From positions 1,488,001-1,552,000 of the forward strand of contig CP138932.1 in assembly GCA_047125605.1 (NCBI GenBank): a DNA stretch of 64,000 bases, in the 5' to 3' direction. Under the pieces are notes generated by a model. The model made no database searches. It saw only the letters and a list, made by a program, of their open reading frames with translations, and was not told the DNA's origin. The stretch is from JAKVBK01 sp022447275. Lineage in GTDB: Bacteria > Pseudomonadota > Alphaproteobacteria > Rhodobacterales > Rhodobacteraceae. Shown here piece after piece: positions 9,230 through 17,737 of the stretch. The stretch's first letter is position 1. Each line of letters starts with the position of its first letter. Position numbers and translations under genes: made by a program.

Positions 9230-9724
9230 ATGCCCGATCCGATCGAATGGATGCTCGTGAACGACCGCTTCGGCGACAAGAAGATTGGCGCGGTTGCCTT
9301 CATCGGGGATGTACCGGCTGTCGTGGTTGGTTTCTTCGATGACTATGACGCAGACAGGGACGGCAGAGTCAGCGCTGCGGAATGGGTTGCCGGAAGGCTC
9401 TTCCCTGTGTCGTTGGCAGGAACGGCAACACTTGAAGTCGTGAGCCGTGCGCGCGAGCAAGCCATCTTGTGTATCGCCGATGGAGGCAGCCCAGAGCGCG
9501 CAGCTGCCCTGTCGCGCATGCAAGCGAGCCAGTTTCAGTCTGTGGGTCTCTCCATGGCGCTCGACGGTGTTTTCAGAACCTATATGGCCCCTGGCATCTC
9601 GATGGCAGGCAGCGCAATTGGCACCCATATCGGAGCAGGCGCGATCAAAACCTTTCTGATCAAGAAAGGCATGGAGCAAGTCGCCAAAGCGGCCTTCGAG
9701 GCGGCCGTCCAAGAGCGCAGATAA
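9230..9724 (+). CDS. Hypothetical EF-hand protein
   Basis: 164 residues with one canonical calcium-binding EF-hand loop at residues 40-51 (D-A-D-R-D-G-R-V-S-A-A-E, with acidic positions 1, 3, 5 and 12). Before it is a hydrophobic stretch (about 20-36), and a Gly/Ala-rich segment (about 118-145) could lie in or on a membrane. There is no signal peptide. The start has an AAGGAG site 9 bases upstream. The family is not recognised. It stands alone between a terminator and the oppositely oriented Gfo/Idh gene. A single EF-hand normally needs a partner, so it may dimerise or use the loop structurally. Confidence 0.7.
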   Translation: MPDPIEWMLVNDRFGDKKIGAVAFIGDVPAVVVGFFDDYDADRDGRVSAAEWVAGRLFPVSLAGTATLEVVSRAREQAILCIADGGSPERAAALSRMQASQFQSVGLSMALDGVFRTYMAPGISMAGSAIGTHIGAGAIKTFLIKKGMEQVAKAAFEAAVQERR

Positions 9725-9770
9725 TCCTACCTGACGGTCCGGTTCCGATGGGCAAGGCGGATGATTTGGA

Positions 9771-10901
9771 TCAAGAAACCTGAGCGACAGCGCTTGTATC
9801 CACCTGCCAATCAGGTGTGATCTGCACCGCTTGGCCAGTCCGTGCGCTTTCCTGTGCGGCAAGGCCCAAAGCCACAGCAGCCCATCCGTCAGAGAGGGTT
9901 ACCTCTGGTGCGAGATTGCCCCTCACCACTTCCAAGAAGCCCTCATGCTGGTGAAAGGTCGATCCGTTATGGTCGCCTGCTGCCAGCAACTCCGCAGGCA
10001 CGGGCATCTCGGTTTCAATCGGGGATTTGTAGGCCCGGGGGCTGACGATTACCTTGGGCACCGGGGGTGCACCTGCTCCGGTCCAGAAACGGGTTGGGCC
10101 CGGCACCAACGCTTCGATCTTGCCAGCGGGACCGACTGCGCTGATTTCCTCCTGATAGCGGCTGCCCTCTGCAAACATGCACAGCTCCAGCATGGCCCGT
10201 GCCCCGCCATCGAAATCTACGATCACATAGGCCGCATCCCAGATATCAGGCACAGCCCCATCGTAGGTTTCATCAAGGTGGTTTTCCACCTGACCACCGC
10301 TGGCCATCACGCGCACAGGTTCTTGCCCAAGAACCAAGCGCATCAAATCAAAGAAGTGGCAGCATTTTTCAACCAAGGTGCCGCCTGTATTGGCGTTAAA
10401 GCGGTTCCAGTCACCCACTTTCTGAAGGAATGGAAAGCGGTGCTCGCGGATCGACAGCATCCGCACACCGCCGGTCACAGCTTCGGCCTCTCGCAACAGG
10501 GCCGCAACGGGCGGCATGTACCGATACTCCATCGCCACCCAAACCGGCGCGGCATAGCTGTCCCGGAAGGCCCGAAGCTTTTCGAGCTGGTCCGGCCCGG
10601 TAAAGAGCGGCTTCTCCACCAGGATCGGCACCGCGCAGCGCGATGCAATCCGGGCAAGTTGGGGCACGTGTACGTGGTTTGGGCTGACGATCACCAGCGC
10701 ATCCAGATCGCGCGCATCCAGCATCGCATCCATGTCTGTAAAGACAGCTGCTTCGGGCGCAAGCGCACTGGCCTGCGCACGCATATCGGGGTTGGGCTCG
10801 CACAGGGCCGCAACACGTGCCCCGTTCAAGAGGGCAATGTTGCGGATATGCTCCTGCCCCATCATGCCCGTGCCAATGATCCCATAGCGCATCTCGTTCA
10901 T
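9771..10901 (-). CDS. Gfo/Idh/MocA family NAD(P)-dependent dehydrogenase
   Basis: 376 residues. An N-terminal Rossmann fold opens with YGIIGTGMMGQEHIRNI, followed by VSPNHVHVPQ and the family lysine motif VEKPLF. The C-terminal half has the alpha/beta substrate domain with GDWNRFNANTGGTLVEKCCH, where the Lys and His residues are candidates for catalysis. Members oxidise or reduce sugars, inositols and related polyols. It sits 6 bases after the GntR gene on the same strand, so both are probably cotranscribed, and the regulator presumably senses the pathway of the divergent operon. The exact substrate is unknown. Confidence 0.87.
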   Translation of the reverse strand: MNEMRYGIIGTGMMGQEHIRNIALLNGARVAALCEPNPDMRAQASALAPEAAVFTDMDAMLDARDLDALVIVSPNHVHVPQLARIASRCAVPILVEKPLFTGPDQLEKLRAFRDSYAAPVWVAMEYRYMPPVAALLREAEAVTGGVRMLSIREHRFPFLQKVGDWNRFNANTGGTLVEKCCHFFDLMRLVLGQEPVRVMASGGQVENHLDETYDGAVPDIWDAAYVIVDFDGGARAMLELCMFAEGSRYQEEISAVGPAGKIEALVPGPTRFWTGAGAPPVPKVIVSPRAYKSPIETEMPVPAELLAAGDHNGSTFHQHEGFLEVVRGNLAPEVTLSDGWAAVALGLAAQESARTGQAVQITPDWQVDTSAVAQVS

Positions 10902-10907
10902 CGCGCC

Positions 10908-11621
10908 CTACTCCATCTTGTTCACATAGGCCGCCACACTGGCATCAAACCAGGTGCGCGACACTTCAACCTGTCGTCCATCCGCTGCCTGTCCGCAGCG
11001 CTCCACAAAGCCACAGTGCGCAGAGGTGGTGCCTAGCGGCGCCCAATCAGGCCAGACATCCATCCCCACCCGATCCTGTGCGCGCGCGATCCACAGCCCC
11101 AGCACCTCCCGGTAGAACCGGTACAGCGACGGACCCAGATCGCCAGCGGACAAATCGGTCGCGGCACTGCCATCCAGCCAGATCTCCTCGGCAGCAACCG
11201 TGATCCCATCGAGGCGACGCAGGCGGCGGATCCGGAAGGCCGGGCCTGCGGTGGCCAGGGCAGGCAGGTCGCCGCGTTGCGGGACCTTGTCCAGCGACAA
11301 AACTGTTGCGTCCGGTACACCGCCACCGCTGAGAAGTTCAAGGCGGAAGAACGCATAGACACCGGACAGCTCTGCGGGCGCTTTCACGTAGTTTCCCGAT
11401 CCTTGAACGCGTTCAAGCAGACCGTCCTCGGACAGAGCCTCCAGCGCTTTGCGCAAAGTTCCGACCGCCACACCCATATCTGCAGCCATGTCCCGTTCCG
11501 GGGGCAGACGCGCCCCATCCACCAAACGCCCGGACATGATCTCGCGCAGCACAAGGTCAGCCACCCGGCGATACAGCGGGCGATGGTCTTGCGTGTTGTC
11601 GCTCAGCGGGGCGGGCTGCAT
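10908..11621 (-). CDS. GntR family regulator with UTRA ligand domain (HutC subfamily)
   Basis: 237 residues. The winged helix (about 14-80) contains RLPPERDMAADMGVAVGTLR and KALEALSEDGLLERVQGSG, the standard GntR opening. The C-terminal UTRA domain (about 90-235) is of the HutC type, which binds small-molecule effectors. It diverges from the LLM monooxygenase operon across 87 bases that contain a repeated ATTGAT-CA motif, and it is followed by the Gfo/Idh gene. It most likely represses the divergent monooxygenase-TRAP operon until the substrate or an intermediate is present. Confidence 0.88.
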   Translation of the reverse strand: MQPAPLSDNTQDHRPLYRRVADLVLREIMSGRLVDGARLPPERDMAADMGVAVGTLRKALEALSEDGLLERVQGSGNYVKAPAELSGVYAFFRLELLSGGGVPDATVLSLDKVPQRGDLPALATAGPAFRIRRLRRLDGITVAAEEIWLDGSAATDLSAGDLGPSLYRFYREVLGLWIARAQDRVGMDVWPDWAPLGTTSAHCGFVERCGQAADGRQVEVSRTWFDASVAAYVNKME

Positions 11622-11635
11622 GGGGCACCGAAAAA

Positions 11636-11657
11636 ATTGATACAGGATTGATCTACA
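11636..11657. promoter_or_regulatory. Possible GntR operator (direct repeat)
   Basis: ATTGATACA at 11636-11644 is repeated as ATTGATCTACA at 11647-11657, in the divergent gap 15-36 bases upstream of the gntR start. The 11-base spacing (about one helical turn) would place both copies on one face. Only the repeat is seen; regulator binding is inferred from position. Confidence 0.35.
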
Positions 11658-11708
11658 ATATCTGGGGTGCTACGCAAACAGAAACACGTGCCCAAAGGGA
11701 ATCTTTTC

Positions 11709-12863
11709 ATGACTGTCGTCCCCGTCACCTCTGCAGATCTCGACGCGTCTGAGGTCTCCTGGTTTGCGGCGCTTTGCTCTGATGATTATCGCTATCTCGG
11801 CGTGCCTGAGGGGGATTTGCGGTCCTCCTTCAAGCATTGCTCTGCCATTCTGAGAGAAGCCGAAAACCAAGGCTTTGGAAACATTCTGTGCCCGTCGTCC
11901 TATCAGGTGGGGCAAGATACGCTGAGCTTTGTTGCGGGCTGCGCACCGATCACTGATCGCATCAATATGCTGGCCGCCGTGCGCTGCGGGGAGATGCAGC
12001 CCATCATGCTGGCGCGCACCGTCGCCACGCTTGATCACATGCTCGAAGGCCGTCTGACAGTAAATATCATCTCCTCAGACTTTCCCGGAGAAACCGCCGA
12101 CAGCGCCTTCCGCTATCAGCGCTCGCGCGAAGTTGTCGAGATCCTCAAGCAGGCGTGGACACAGGACGAAATCACCTACAAGGGCGAGGTCTATAATTTC
12201 GACTCGGTCCCGACAGGGCCCGCGCGCCCCTATCAGACGGGCGGTCCGCTGCTGTATTTTGGCGGCTACTCCCCCGCCGCACTGGAGCTGTGCGGACAGC
12301 ATTGCGATGTCTACCTGATGTGGCCCGAACCCAAGGAAATGCTGGCCCAACGCATGACCGCGGTGAATGCGATTGCCGAGAAATACGGCCGAACATTGGA
12401 TTACGGTCTGCGCGTGCATGTGATCGTGCGCGACACAGAAGCAGAGGCTCGTGAATATGCCGATCATCTGGTCAGCAAGCTTGACGATGAATACGGCACC
12501 CTGATCCGAGACCGCGCCCATGACAGCACAAGCCTCGGTGTCAGCCACCAAGCCCGCGCGCGCGAATTGGCCGACAAATTCGGCTATGTGGAGCCGCACC
12601 TGTGGACAGGCATCGGGCGCGCCCGCTCGGGCTGTGGCGCGGCGTTGGTGGGTTCAACCGATCAAGTGCTTAGCCAAATCGAAGACTATCGCAAGATGGG
12701 AATCCGAGCCTTTATCTTCTCGGGCTATCCCCATCTCGATGAATGCAAAAGCTTTGGACAGCGCGTGCTGCCCGAATTGAAAACATGCTCGCTGCCCCAT
12801 GCCTATGGCCGCGTGCCGCACTCAACACCCGCAACGCCTCTGGGCGTAGGAGACCGCGTTTAA
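11709..12863 (+). CDS. LLM-class flavin-dependent monooxygenase (SsuD-like)
   Basis: 384 residues of the bacterial luciferase-like TIM-barrel family. Supporting segments are WFAALCSDDYRYLG near the start, FGNILCPSSYQVGQDTLSF, RLTVNIISSDFPGE and LLYFGGYSPAALELC, close to alkanesulfonate monooxygenase (SsuD). Such enzymes use reduced FMN supplied by a separate reductase, and a flavin reductase is two genes downstream. The ATG at 11709 with AAAGGGA before it was preferred over an in-frame start at 11667. Its stop overlaps the start of the aldo/keto reductase by one base. The substrate is unknown; a sulfonate, a polyamine-like acid or an alkyl chelator are possible by family. Confidence 0.88.
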   Translation: MTVVPVTSADLDASEVSWFAALCSDDYRYLGVPEGDLRSSFKHCSAILREAENQGFGNILCPSSYQVGQDTLSFVAGCAPITDRINMLAAVRCGEMQPIMLARTVATLDHMLEGRLTVNIISSDFPGETADSAFRYQRSREVVEILKQAWTQDEITYKGEVYNFDSVPTGPARPYQTGGPLLYFGGYSPAALELCGQHCDVYLMWPEPKEMLAQRMTAVNAIAEKYGRTLDYGLRVHVIVRDTEAEAREYADHLVSKLDDEYGTLIRDRAHDSTSLGVSHQARARELADKFGYVEPHLWTGIGRARSGCGAALVGSTDQVLSQIEDYRKMGIRAFIFSGYPHLDECKSFGQRVLPELKTCSLPHAYGRVPHSTPATPLGVGDRV

Positions 12864-13756
12864 TGGATCGTATCGCACTTTTAGAAGGCCTCAGCTTTAG
12901 CCGTCTTGTCTACGGAATGTGGCGGCTCGGAGACGACGCTGACACCAGCCCTGCCCATGTTCAGGCCAAGCTTGAAGCCTGTCTGGAACAGGGCATCACG
13001 ACGATTGACCAGGCCGACATCTATGGCGGCTATACCGCAGAAGCGATCCTTGGCACCGCGTTCCAGGCCGCACCTAGCCTGCGCGAAAAGTTCGAGATCG
13101 TCACGAAATGCGATATCGTTGCGCCCGTTGGCCGCTACGAGAGCGCGCCGATCAAATATTATGACACCAGCCGCGCCCATATCCTGCAATCGGTCGACAC
13201 ATCCCTGAGCGAAATGGGGATCGAGCAGATCGACGTGCTCTTGATCCACCGCCCGGACCCGCTGATGGATCACGCGGAAACCGGCGCAGCGCTCGATGAG
13301 GTCATTGCCTCGGGCAAAGTCCGGGCTGCGGGCGTGTCGAATTTCCGTCCCTGGGATTGGGATCTGCTTCAATCGGCGATGTCAAACAAGCTGGTGACCA
13401 ACCAGATCGAGATGAGTCTGCTGTGCACAGCCCCCTGGACCAATGGCGATCTGGCCACGCTGCAACGCCTTGGTGTGCCGCCGATGGCGTGGTCTCCGCT
13501 GGGCGGAGGTGCCCTCTTTGATGGCTCCAATCCAGGCCTGACAGAGGCCCTGAAGGCCATCGCATCCATGCGGGGGACAGATACCACCGCCGTCGCCATC
13601 GCGTGGCTGTTGGCGCATCCGGCCAATATCCTGCCTGTCTTGGGCACCAACCGGCTTGACCGCATCGCGGCAATCTCTGCCGCGATGGAAGTAAATCTTA
13701 CTCGCACGGAATGGTTTACGCTCTACACTGAGGCGACGGGACAGGAAGTTCCCTAA
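12863..13756 (+). CDS. Aldo/keto reductase (YdhF-like)
   Basis: 297 residues forming an AKR TIM barrel. Catalytic-type segments are TTIDQADIYGGY (Asp and Tyr), EIVTKCDI (Lys), DVLLIHRPDPLMD (His) and the cofactor segment SPLGGGALF. It is closest to the YdhF/AKR11-like group with the two-residue VGRYES insertion after the Lys strand. The start ATG overlaps the TAA of the monooxygenase, with AGGAGA upstream. In this operon it would reduce an aldehyde or ketone released by the monooxygenase; this is inference from position. Confidence 0.88.
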   Translation: MDRIALLEGLSFSRLVYGMWRLGDDADTSPAHVQAKLEACLEQGITTIDQADIYGGYTAEAILGTAFQAAPSLREKFEIVTKCDIVAPVGRYESAPIKYYDTSRAHILQSVDTSLSEMGIEQIDVLLIHRPDPLMDHAETGAALDEVIASGKVRAAGVSNFRPWDWDLLQSAMSNKLVTNQIEMSLLCTAPWTNGDLATLQRLGVPPMAWSPLGGGALFDGSNPGLTEALKAIASMRGTDTTAVAIAWLLAHPANILPVLGTNRLDRIAAISAAMEVNLTRTEWFTLYTEATGQEVP

Positions 13757-14283
13757 TGCCAGACGGATCGAACACAATGCACAGTGAGACCACGTTTATT
13801 CCAGGCCCGGACAACCAGCGGGCCTTGCGGGACGCACTGGGCTGTTTTGCGACCGGGGTCACCGTGGTGACCTGCCGCGATGCGCAAGGCCCCCTCGCCA
13901 TGACGGCCAACAGCTTTGCTGGGGTGTCGCTCGATCCTGCGATTGTGTTGTGGTCCCCTGCCCTGACATCGGCGCGACACGACAGTTTCGTCGCCGCCGA
14001 GCATTTCGTGATCCACATCATGTCCACCGCGCAGAAGGACCTTTGCACTCATTTCGCGCTGAACGGACGGGGCTTTGATGACGTCGCTTGGTCAGAGAAT
14101 GCGCAGGGCGTGCCCGTCCTGCCGGACTGTGTGGCCCGCTTCACTTGCACACGCTTTGCCACCCATCCGGGGGGCGATCACACTGTTATTTTGGGAAAAG
14201 TCACGGAGGCGGCGCGCTCGGACGGGGCTGCGCCCCTCATTTTTGCGCAAGGCGCCTATGGGCGCGTTGCGCACGACACCTGA
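13756..14283 (+). CDS. Flavin reductase (HpaC-like, FMN-binding split barrel)
   Basis: 175 residues with the family blocks ALGCFATGVTVVTC, MTANSFAGVSLDPA, SSALTSARH-like region (here SPALTSARHDSF) and the terminal ILGKVTEA. The split-barrel reductase supplies reduced FMN/FAD to a partner monooxygenase, here almost certainly the LLM enzyme two genes upstream. The start overlaps the previous stop (TAATG). A 105-base gap precedes the TRAP transporter genes. Confidence 0.9.
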   Translation: MPDGSNTMHSETTFIPGPDNQRALRDALGCFATGVTVVTCRDAQGPLAMTANSFAGVSLDPAIVLWSPALTSARHDSFVAAEHFVIHIMSTAQKDLCTHFALNGRGFDDVAWSENAQGVPVLPDCVARFTCTRFATHPGGDHTVILGKVTEAARSDGAAPLIFAQGAYGRVAHDT

Positions 14284-14388
14284 CGCCAAACGTTAGGTGC
14301 GCAAGATTGGGCTGCCCGGGCAAACCGGCAGCCACCTGTTCGACCCGCACAAATAAGCGGGCGAACCCAACGGGAGGAGGGCGCACGC

Positions 14389-14997
14389 ATGGGCGTTCTT
14401 TTGGGGGTGCTGACCCCCTTGCGGTTGTTCAATGACGTCGTTCTGGCGGTTGGCCGCTTTTTGGCTGCTACAGCGCTGGCGTTCATGGTGGTGTTCATCC
14501 TGACGCAGGTCTTTTTCCGCTATGTTCTGAACTCTGCCCTGCCCTGGCCCGATGAAGCGGCCCGCTTTGCTATGCTCTGGATGACCGGCCTCATGGCGCC
14601 AACAGCCTATCGGCGCGGGGGCTTCGTCGCCATTGACATGATGGCCCGCGCCCTGCCCCGCGCGGTGGCGCGCATCCTGACCTTCGCCTTGCTGCTCGTC
14701 TGCACCGTGGTCATCTGGGAGGCCCTCAAGATCGGATGGTCAGAGGTGACAGGCTTTGCGGGCACGTTCAAAACCGCCTCGCTCTACACGGTCTTTTTCC
14801 CGTCGATCAGCGATATGACAATCGAGTTTGGCTACGGAAAGATGCCGCGCAGCCATATGATGGCTTCGCTCGTGGTGGGTCTGGCCCTGATGCTTGTCGT
14901 GTCGGTCGAATTGATCCTGCGCGCGATCATCGATTTCCTGGGTGGCGGTGCCCAACTTCCCCAGCTCGATGCGGCAGACATGGCGGGGGCCGAGTAG
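14389..14997 (+). CDS. dctQ: TRAP transporter small permease (DctQ type)
   Basis: 202 residues with four hydrophobic segments. The signature motif is ALPWPDEAARFAMLWM, matching the conserved W-x-D/E-E...R region of DctQ between helices 2 and 3. GGAGGAGGG lies about 10 bases before the ATG. It is followed immediately by the large permease and then the binding protein, so the order is QMP. It forms the membrane complex with DctM that imports a carboxylate or related acid driven by a sodium gradient. Confidence 0.87.
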   Translation: MGVLLGVLTPLRLFNDVVLAVGRFLAATALAFMVVFILTQVFFRYVLNSALPWPDEAARFAMLWMTGLMAPTAYRRGGFVAIDMMARALPRAVARILTFALLLVCTVVIWEALKIGWSEVTGFAGTFKTASLYTVFFPSISDMTIEFGYGKMPRSHMMASLVVGLALMLVVSVELILRAIIDFLGGGAQLPQLDAADMAGAE

Positions 14998-14998
14998 C

Positions 14999-16525
14999 AT
15001 GAGCGCATTGATCTGGTTCCTGCCCATCTTCCTGGCCCTGCTCATGGTCGGCTTGCCCGTGTTCTTTGCTCTGCTGGCCGCCCCTGGCGGGATGCTGGTG
15101 GTGATGGACCAGGCCTCAGACCTTAAGTTGCTTTACCGCAACCTTTACAACGGGATGGACAGCTTTCCCCTGATGGCGCTGCCCTTCTTCATGCTGGCGG
15201 GCGAGATCATGAACCGGGGCGGCATCACCACCCGGCTCGTGGAATTCAGCCAGGCCTTCATGGGCCATCTGCGAGGTGGGCTGGCCCATGTGAACATCCT
15301 GTCCTCGATCCTGTTCGCCGGTCTGTCAGGGTCTGCGGTGGCTGATACATCGGCTCTGGGCTCCACCCTGATCCCGGCCATGGAGAAAAACGGCTACACC
15401 CGTAGGTTCGCCGCAGCGATCACAGCGGCCTCCTCCGTGATCGGGCCGATCATCCCGCCCTCAGGCATCATGATCATCTATGCCTATGTCATGGGCGAAA
15501 GCGTGGCGGCCCTGTTCCTGGCCGGGATTGTGCCGGGCGTGCTGGTGGGCGTATCCCTGATGGTGATGGTCCGGCTTCTGGCCGACAAATATGACCTGCC
15601 AAAGGCCGAACGCATCGTGACGCGCGGAGCAACGATTAGCACGGCAGAGTACTGGATCAGCCTCGTCCTGCTGCGCCTCAATCTTGGCGGGCTGTTCTAT
15701 CTGGCCGTGACAGGCTTTACCGGCCTGGGCCAGGACAGTGTTGCCCCCGATGGCAGCACGATCGACGGCAATGGATGGGTCGCCCTGGCAACCTTTGCGG
15801 TGTGCTATCTGGCGGCAGACCTGCTGCTGCGCGGCTATCGCACCCGTGTCAGCAATGATTTCCGGGTGGTCTGCAAGAAGGCCGTCGCGCCGCTGCAAAC
15901 CCCGATCATCATCCTCGGCGGCATTCTGGTGGGCGTCTTTACCCCTACTGAGGCCTCTGCCATTGCTGTGGCCTATGCGCTGATCGTGTCTTTCTTCGTG
16001 CTGCGCTCGATGAAACTGAAGGACCTCGGTCCGATCCTGACGCGGTCTGCCATGGCCTCGGCAACGGTGCTGTTGCTTGTGGGGGCTGCGGTCAGCTTCA
16101 AAACGGTGGTGGCCTTGTCGCAAGCCCCACAAACCCTGGCCGAAGCCATCCTCAGCCTGTCAGAAAACCCGCTGGTTTTGTTGTTCCTCATCAATATTCT
16201 TCTCTTCATCGTGGGTATGTTCCTCGATGCGGGGCCGGCAATCATCATTCTGGGCCCGATCTTGGGGCCAATCTTTGTCGAGATGGGCGTGCACCCGGTG
16301 CATTTCGCCATCATCATGTCGGTAAACCTGACCGTGGGATTGGCGACGCCACCCATGGGACTTGTGCTTTTCGTGGCCTCCAGCGTGTCGGGCGAAAAGG
16401 TCGAAACCATCGCCAAGGCCATACTTCCGTTTCTTGCCGTCGAGATTTTTGTGATATTCCTGATCACATACGTCCCGGCGATTTCCATGACGATCCCCCG
16501 TTTGACGGGTTTCGTTACACCTTGA
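14999..16525 (+). CDS. dctM: TRAP transporter large permease (DctM type, long form)
   Basis: 508 residues with a dozen or more hydrophobic segments and the DctM blocks SFPLMALPFFMLAGEIM, LFAGLSGSAVADTSALGS and IIPPSGIMIIYAYVMGES, plus the C-terminal VNLTVGLATPPMGLVLF. DctM is normally about 425-430 residues; the excess of about 80 lies between residues 205 and 295, an inserted region with an extra hydrophobic stretch (NGWVALATFAVCYLAADLLL). The ATG at 14999 is 2 bases after the dctQ stop. The family transports carboxylates and related anions; the substrate is presumably that of the upstream monooxygenase pathway. Confidence 0.88.
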   Translation: MSALIWFLPIFLALLMVGLPVFFALLAAPGGMLVVMDQASDLKLLYRNLYNGMDSFPLMALPFFMLAGEIMNRGGITTRLVEFSQAFMGHLRGGLAHVNILSSILFAGLSGSAVADTSALGSTLIPAMEKNGYTRRFAAAITAASSVIGPIIPPSGIMIIYAYVMGESVAALFLAGIVPGVLVGVSLMVMVRLLADKYDLPKAERIVTRGATISTAEYWISLVLLRLNLGGLFYLAVTGFTGLGQDSVAPDGSTIDGNGWVALATFAVCYLAADLLLRGYRTRVSNDFRVVCKKAVAPLQTPIIILGGILVGVFTPTEASAIAVAYALIVSFFVLRSMKLKDLGPILTRSAMASATVLLLVGAAVSFKTVVALSQAPQTLAEAILSLSENPLVLLFLINILLFIVGMFLDAGPAIIILGPILGPIFVEMGVHPVHFAIIMSVNLTVGLATPPMGLVLFVASSVSGEKVETIAKAILPFLAVEIFVIFLITYVPAISMTIPRLTGFVTP

Positions 16526-16553
16526 TCAATCAAAATAAACAGGGAGAGATTCC

Positions 16554-17624
16554 ATGATCAAAGGACTAACCACAGCGGCACTGACAGCCGCATTCCTGGT
16601 GGGCGGCGCGGCCTCCACTTGGGCTGGCGGGCACGAGATGACCCTGCGCGCCACGGCCAACTCCAACGAGAACGACGAAGACTACGACGGCCTCGTTGTC
16701 TTCAAAAACTACGTTGAGTCGGCTTCCAACGGTGCCATCAAGGTAGAACTGTTCATCGGCACGCAGCTGTGCTCGAACGGCGCAGAGTGCCTGGCCGGTG
16801 TGGCCGATGGCGGGATCGACATCTATGTATCGACCTCCGGTGGCTCCTCGGGCATTTTCCCCTTCGTACAGGTGCTCGACCTGCCCTACCTGATGGCGGA
16901 TGACCGCGTCGCGGAAGCGGCCCTGGCCAACGGCTCGCCGCTGGTCAAGAAGATGCAGGAAATGACGCTGACAAACTCCGAAGGCGCCATCCGCCTGATG
17001 ACCGTCGGCAACACTGGCGGCTGGCGCAACTTTGCCAACACGCAGCGCCGCGTTCAGGGCCCGGGTGACATGGACGGTCTGAAGATCCGGACCGTGGTTG
17101 CTGACCTGCCCCAGGAACTGGTGCGTGCTCTGGGCGCTGCCCCCACGCCGATCCCGTGGCCCGAGCTGTTCACCTCGTTCCAGACCGGCGTTGTTGAAGG
17201 CTCCAAGAACGGCATCACCGACATAATGAACATGAAGTTCCCCGATGCCGGCCTGCAGTATGTGACGCTGGACGGCCATGCCTACATGGGCGCTCTGTGG
17301 TTCATGAACAACGAGAAGTTCATAGCGATGGATCCGGCCATGCGGCGCGTGATCGTGAACGGCTTCTACCAGCTGCAGCAGGCCACCTTTGCCTCGCCCA
17401 AGCGCAAGTCGATCCAGGCATACGAAGATTTCGTCGCCGGTGGTGGTGATCTCTATGTGCCGAGCCCGGAAGAAAAGGCAGCCTTCAAGGAAGCCGCCGC
17501 ACCGGTGTTTGACTGGTTCACTGCCAATGTCGATGGCGGCGCCGAGATCCTCGAGGCCATGAATGCTGCCGTGGCCGAGGCCGAAGCCGAGATCAACATG
17601 GTCATGGACGCCGAGCTTGAATAA
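16554..17624 (+). CDS. dctP: TRAP transporter substrate-binding protein (DctP type)
   Basis: 356 residues with a signal peptide (about 1-24, ending STWAGG). The fold is DctP-like: NSNENDEDYDGLVVFKNYVE, DIYVSTSGGSSGIFP, then DMDGLKIRT carrying the conserved ligand Arg, and FQTGVVEGSKNGITD. It binds the transported acid in the periplasm and hands it to DctQM. An AGGGAGAG ribosome site precedes it, and a strong bidirectional terminator follows 22 bases after the stop, closing the operon that begins at the LLM monooxygenase. Confidence 0.9.
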   Translation: MIKGLTTAALTAAFLVGGAASTWAGGHEMTLRATANSNENDEDYDGLVVFKNYVESASNGAIKVELFIGTQLCSNGAECLAGVADGGIDIYVSTSGGSSGIFPFVQVLDLPYLMADDRVAEAALANGSPLVKKMQEMTLTNSEGAIRLMTVGNTGGWRNFANTQRRVQGPGDMDGLKIRTVVADLPQELVRALGAAPTPIPWPELFTSFQTGVVEGSKNGITDIMNMKFPDAGLQYVTLDGHAYMGALWFMNNEKFIAMDPAMRRVIVNGFYQLQQATFASPKRKSIQAYEDFVAGGGDLYVPSPEEKAAFKEAAAPVFDWFTANVDGGAEILEAMNAAVAEAEAEINMVMDAELE

Positions 17625-17646
17625 GCGCGCCCCCTCCTGAACAGGA

Positions 17647-17675
17647 AAAGCCCGGGCCGCATGCCCGGGCTTTTT
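17647..17675. terminator. Strong bidirectional intrinsic terminator
   Basis: A perfect 11-bp stem, AAAGCCCGGGC (17647-17657) with GCCCGGGCTTT (17663-17673), closes a 5-base loop and has T runs on both strands. It ends the LLM-TRAP operon on the + strand and can also stop transcripts of the convergent Sel1-repeat gene. Confidence 0.88.
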
Positions 17676-17737
17676 CGTTGGCGCAGTGTCTCTGCGCAGG
17701 TTGCCAGCACGCCACGCAGGGCAGCGCGCTTCTCGCC

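Noticed and set aside
9831..11036. 401-codon + strand frame opposite the Gfo/Idh gene
   Set aside because: Rich in His, Gln and Arg with no family features; the minus-strand frame has a clear Rossmann motif and EKP motif.
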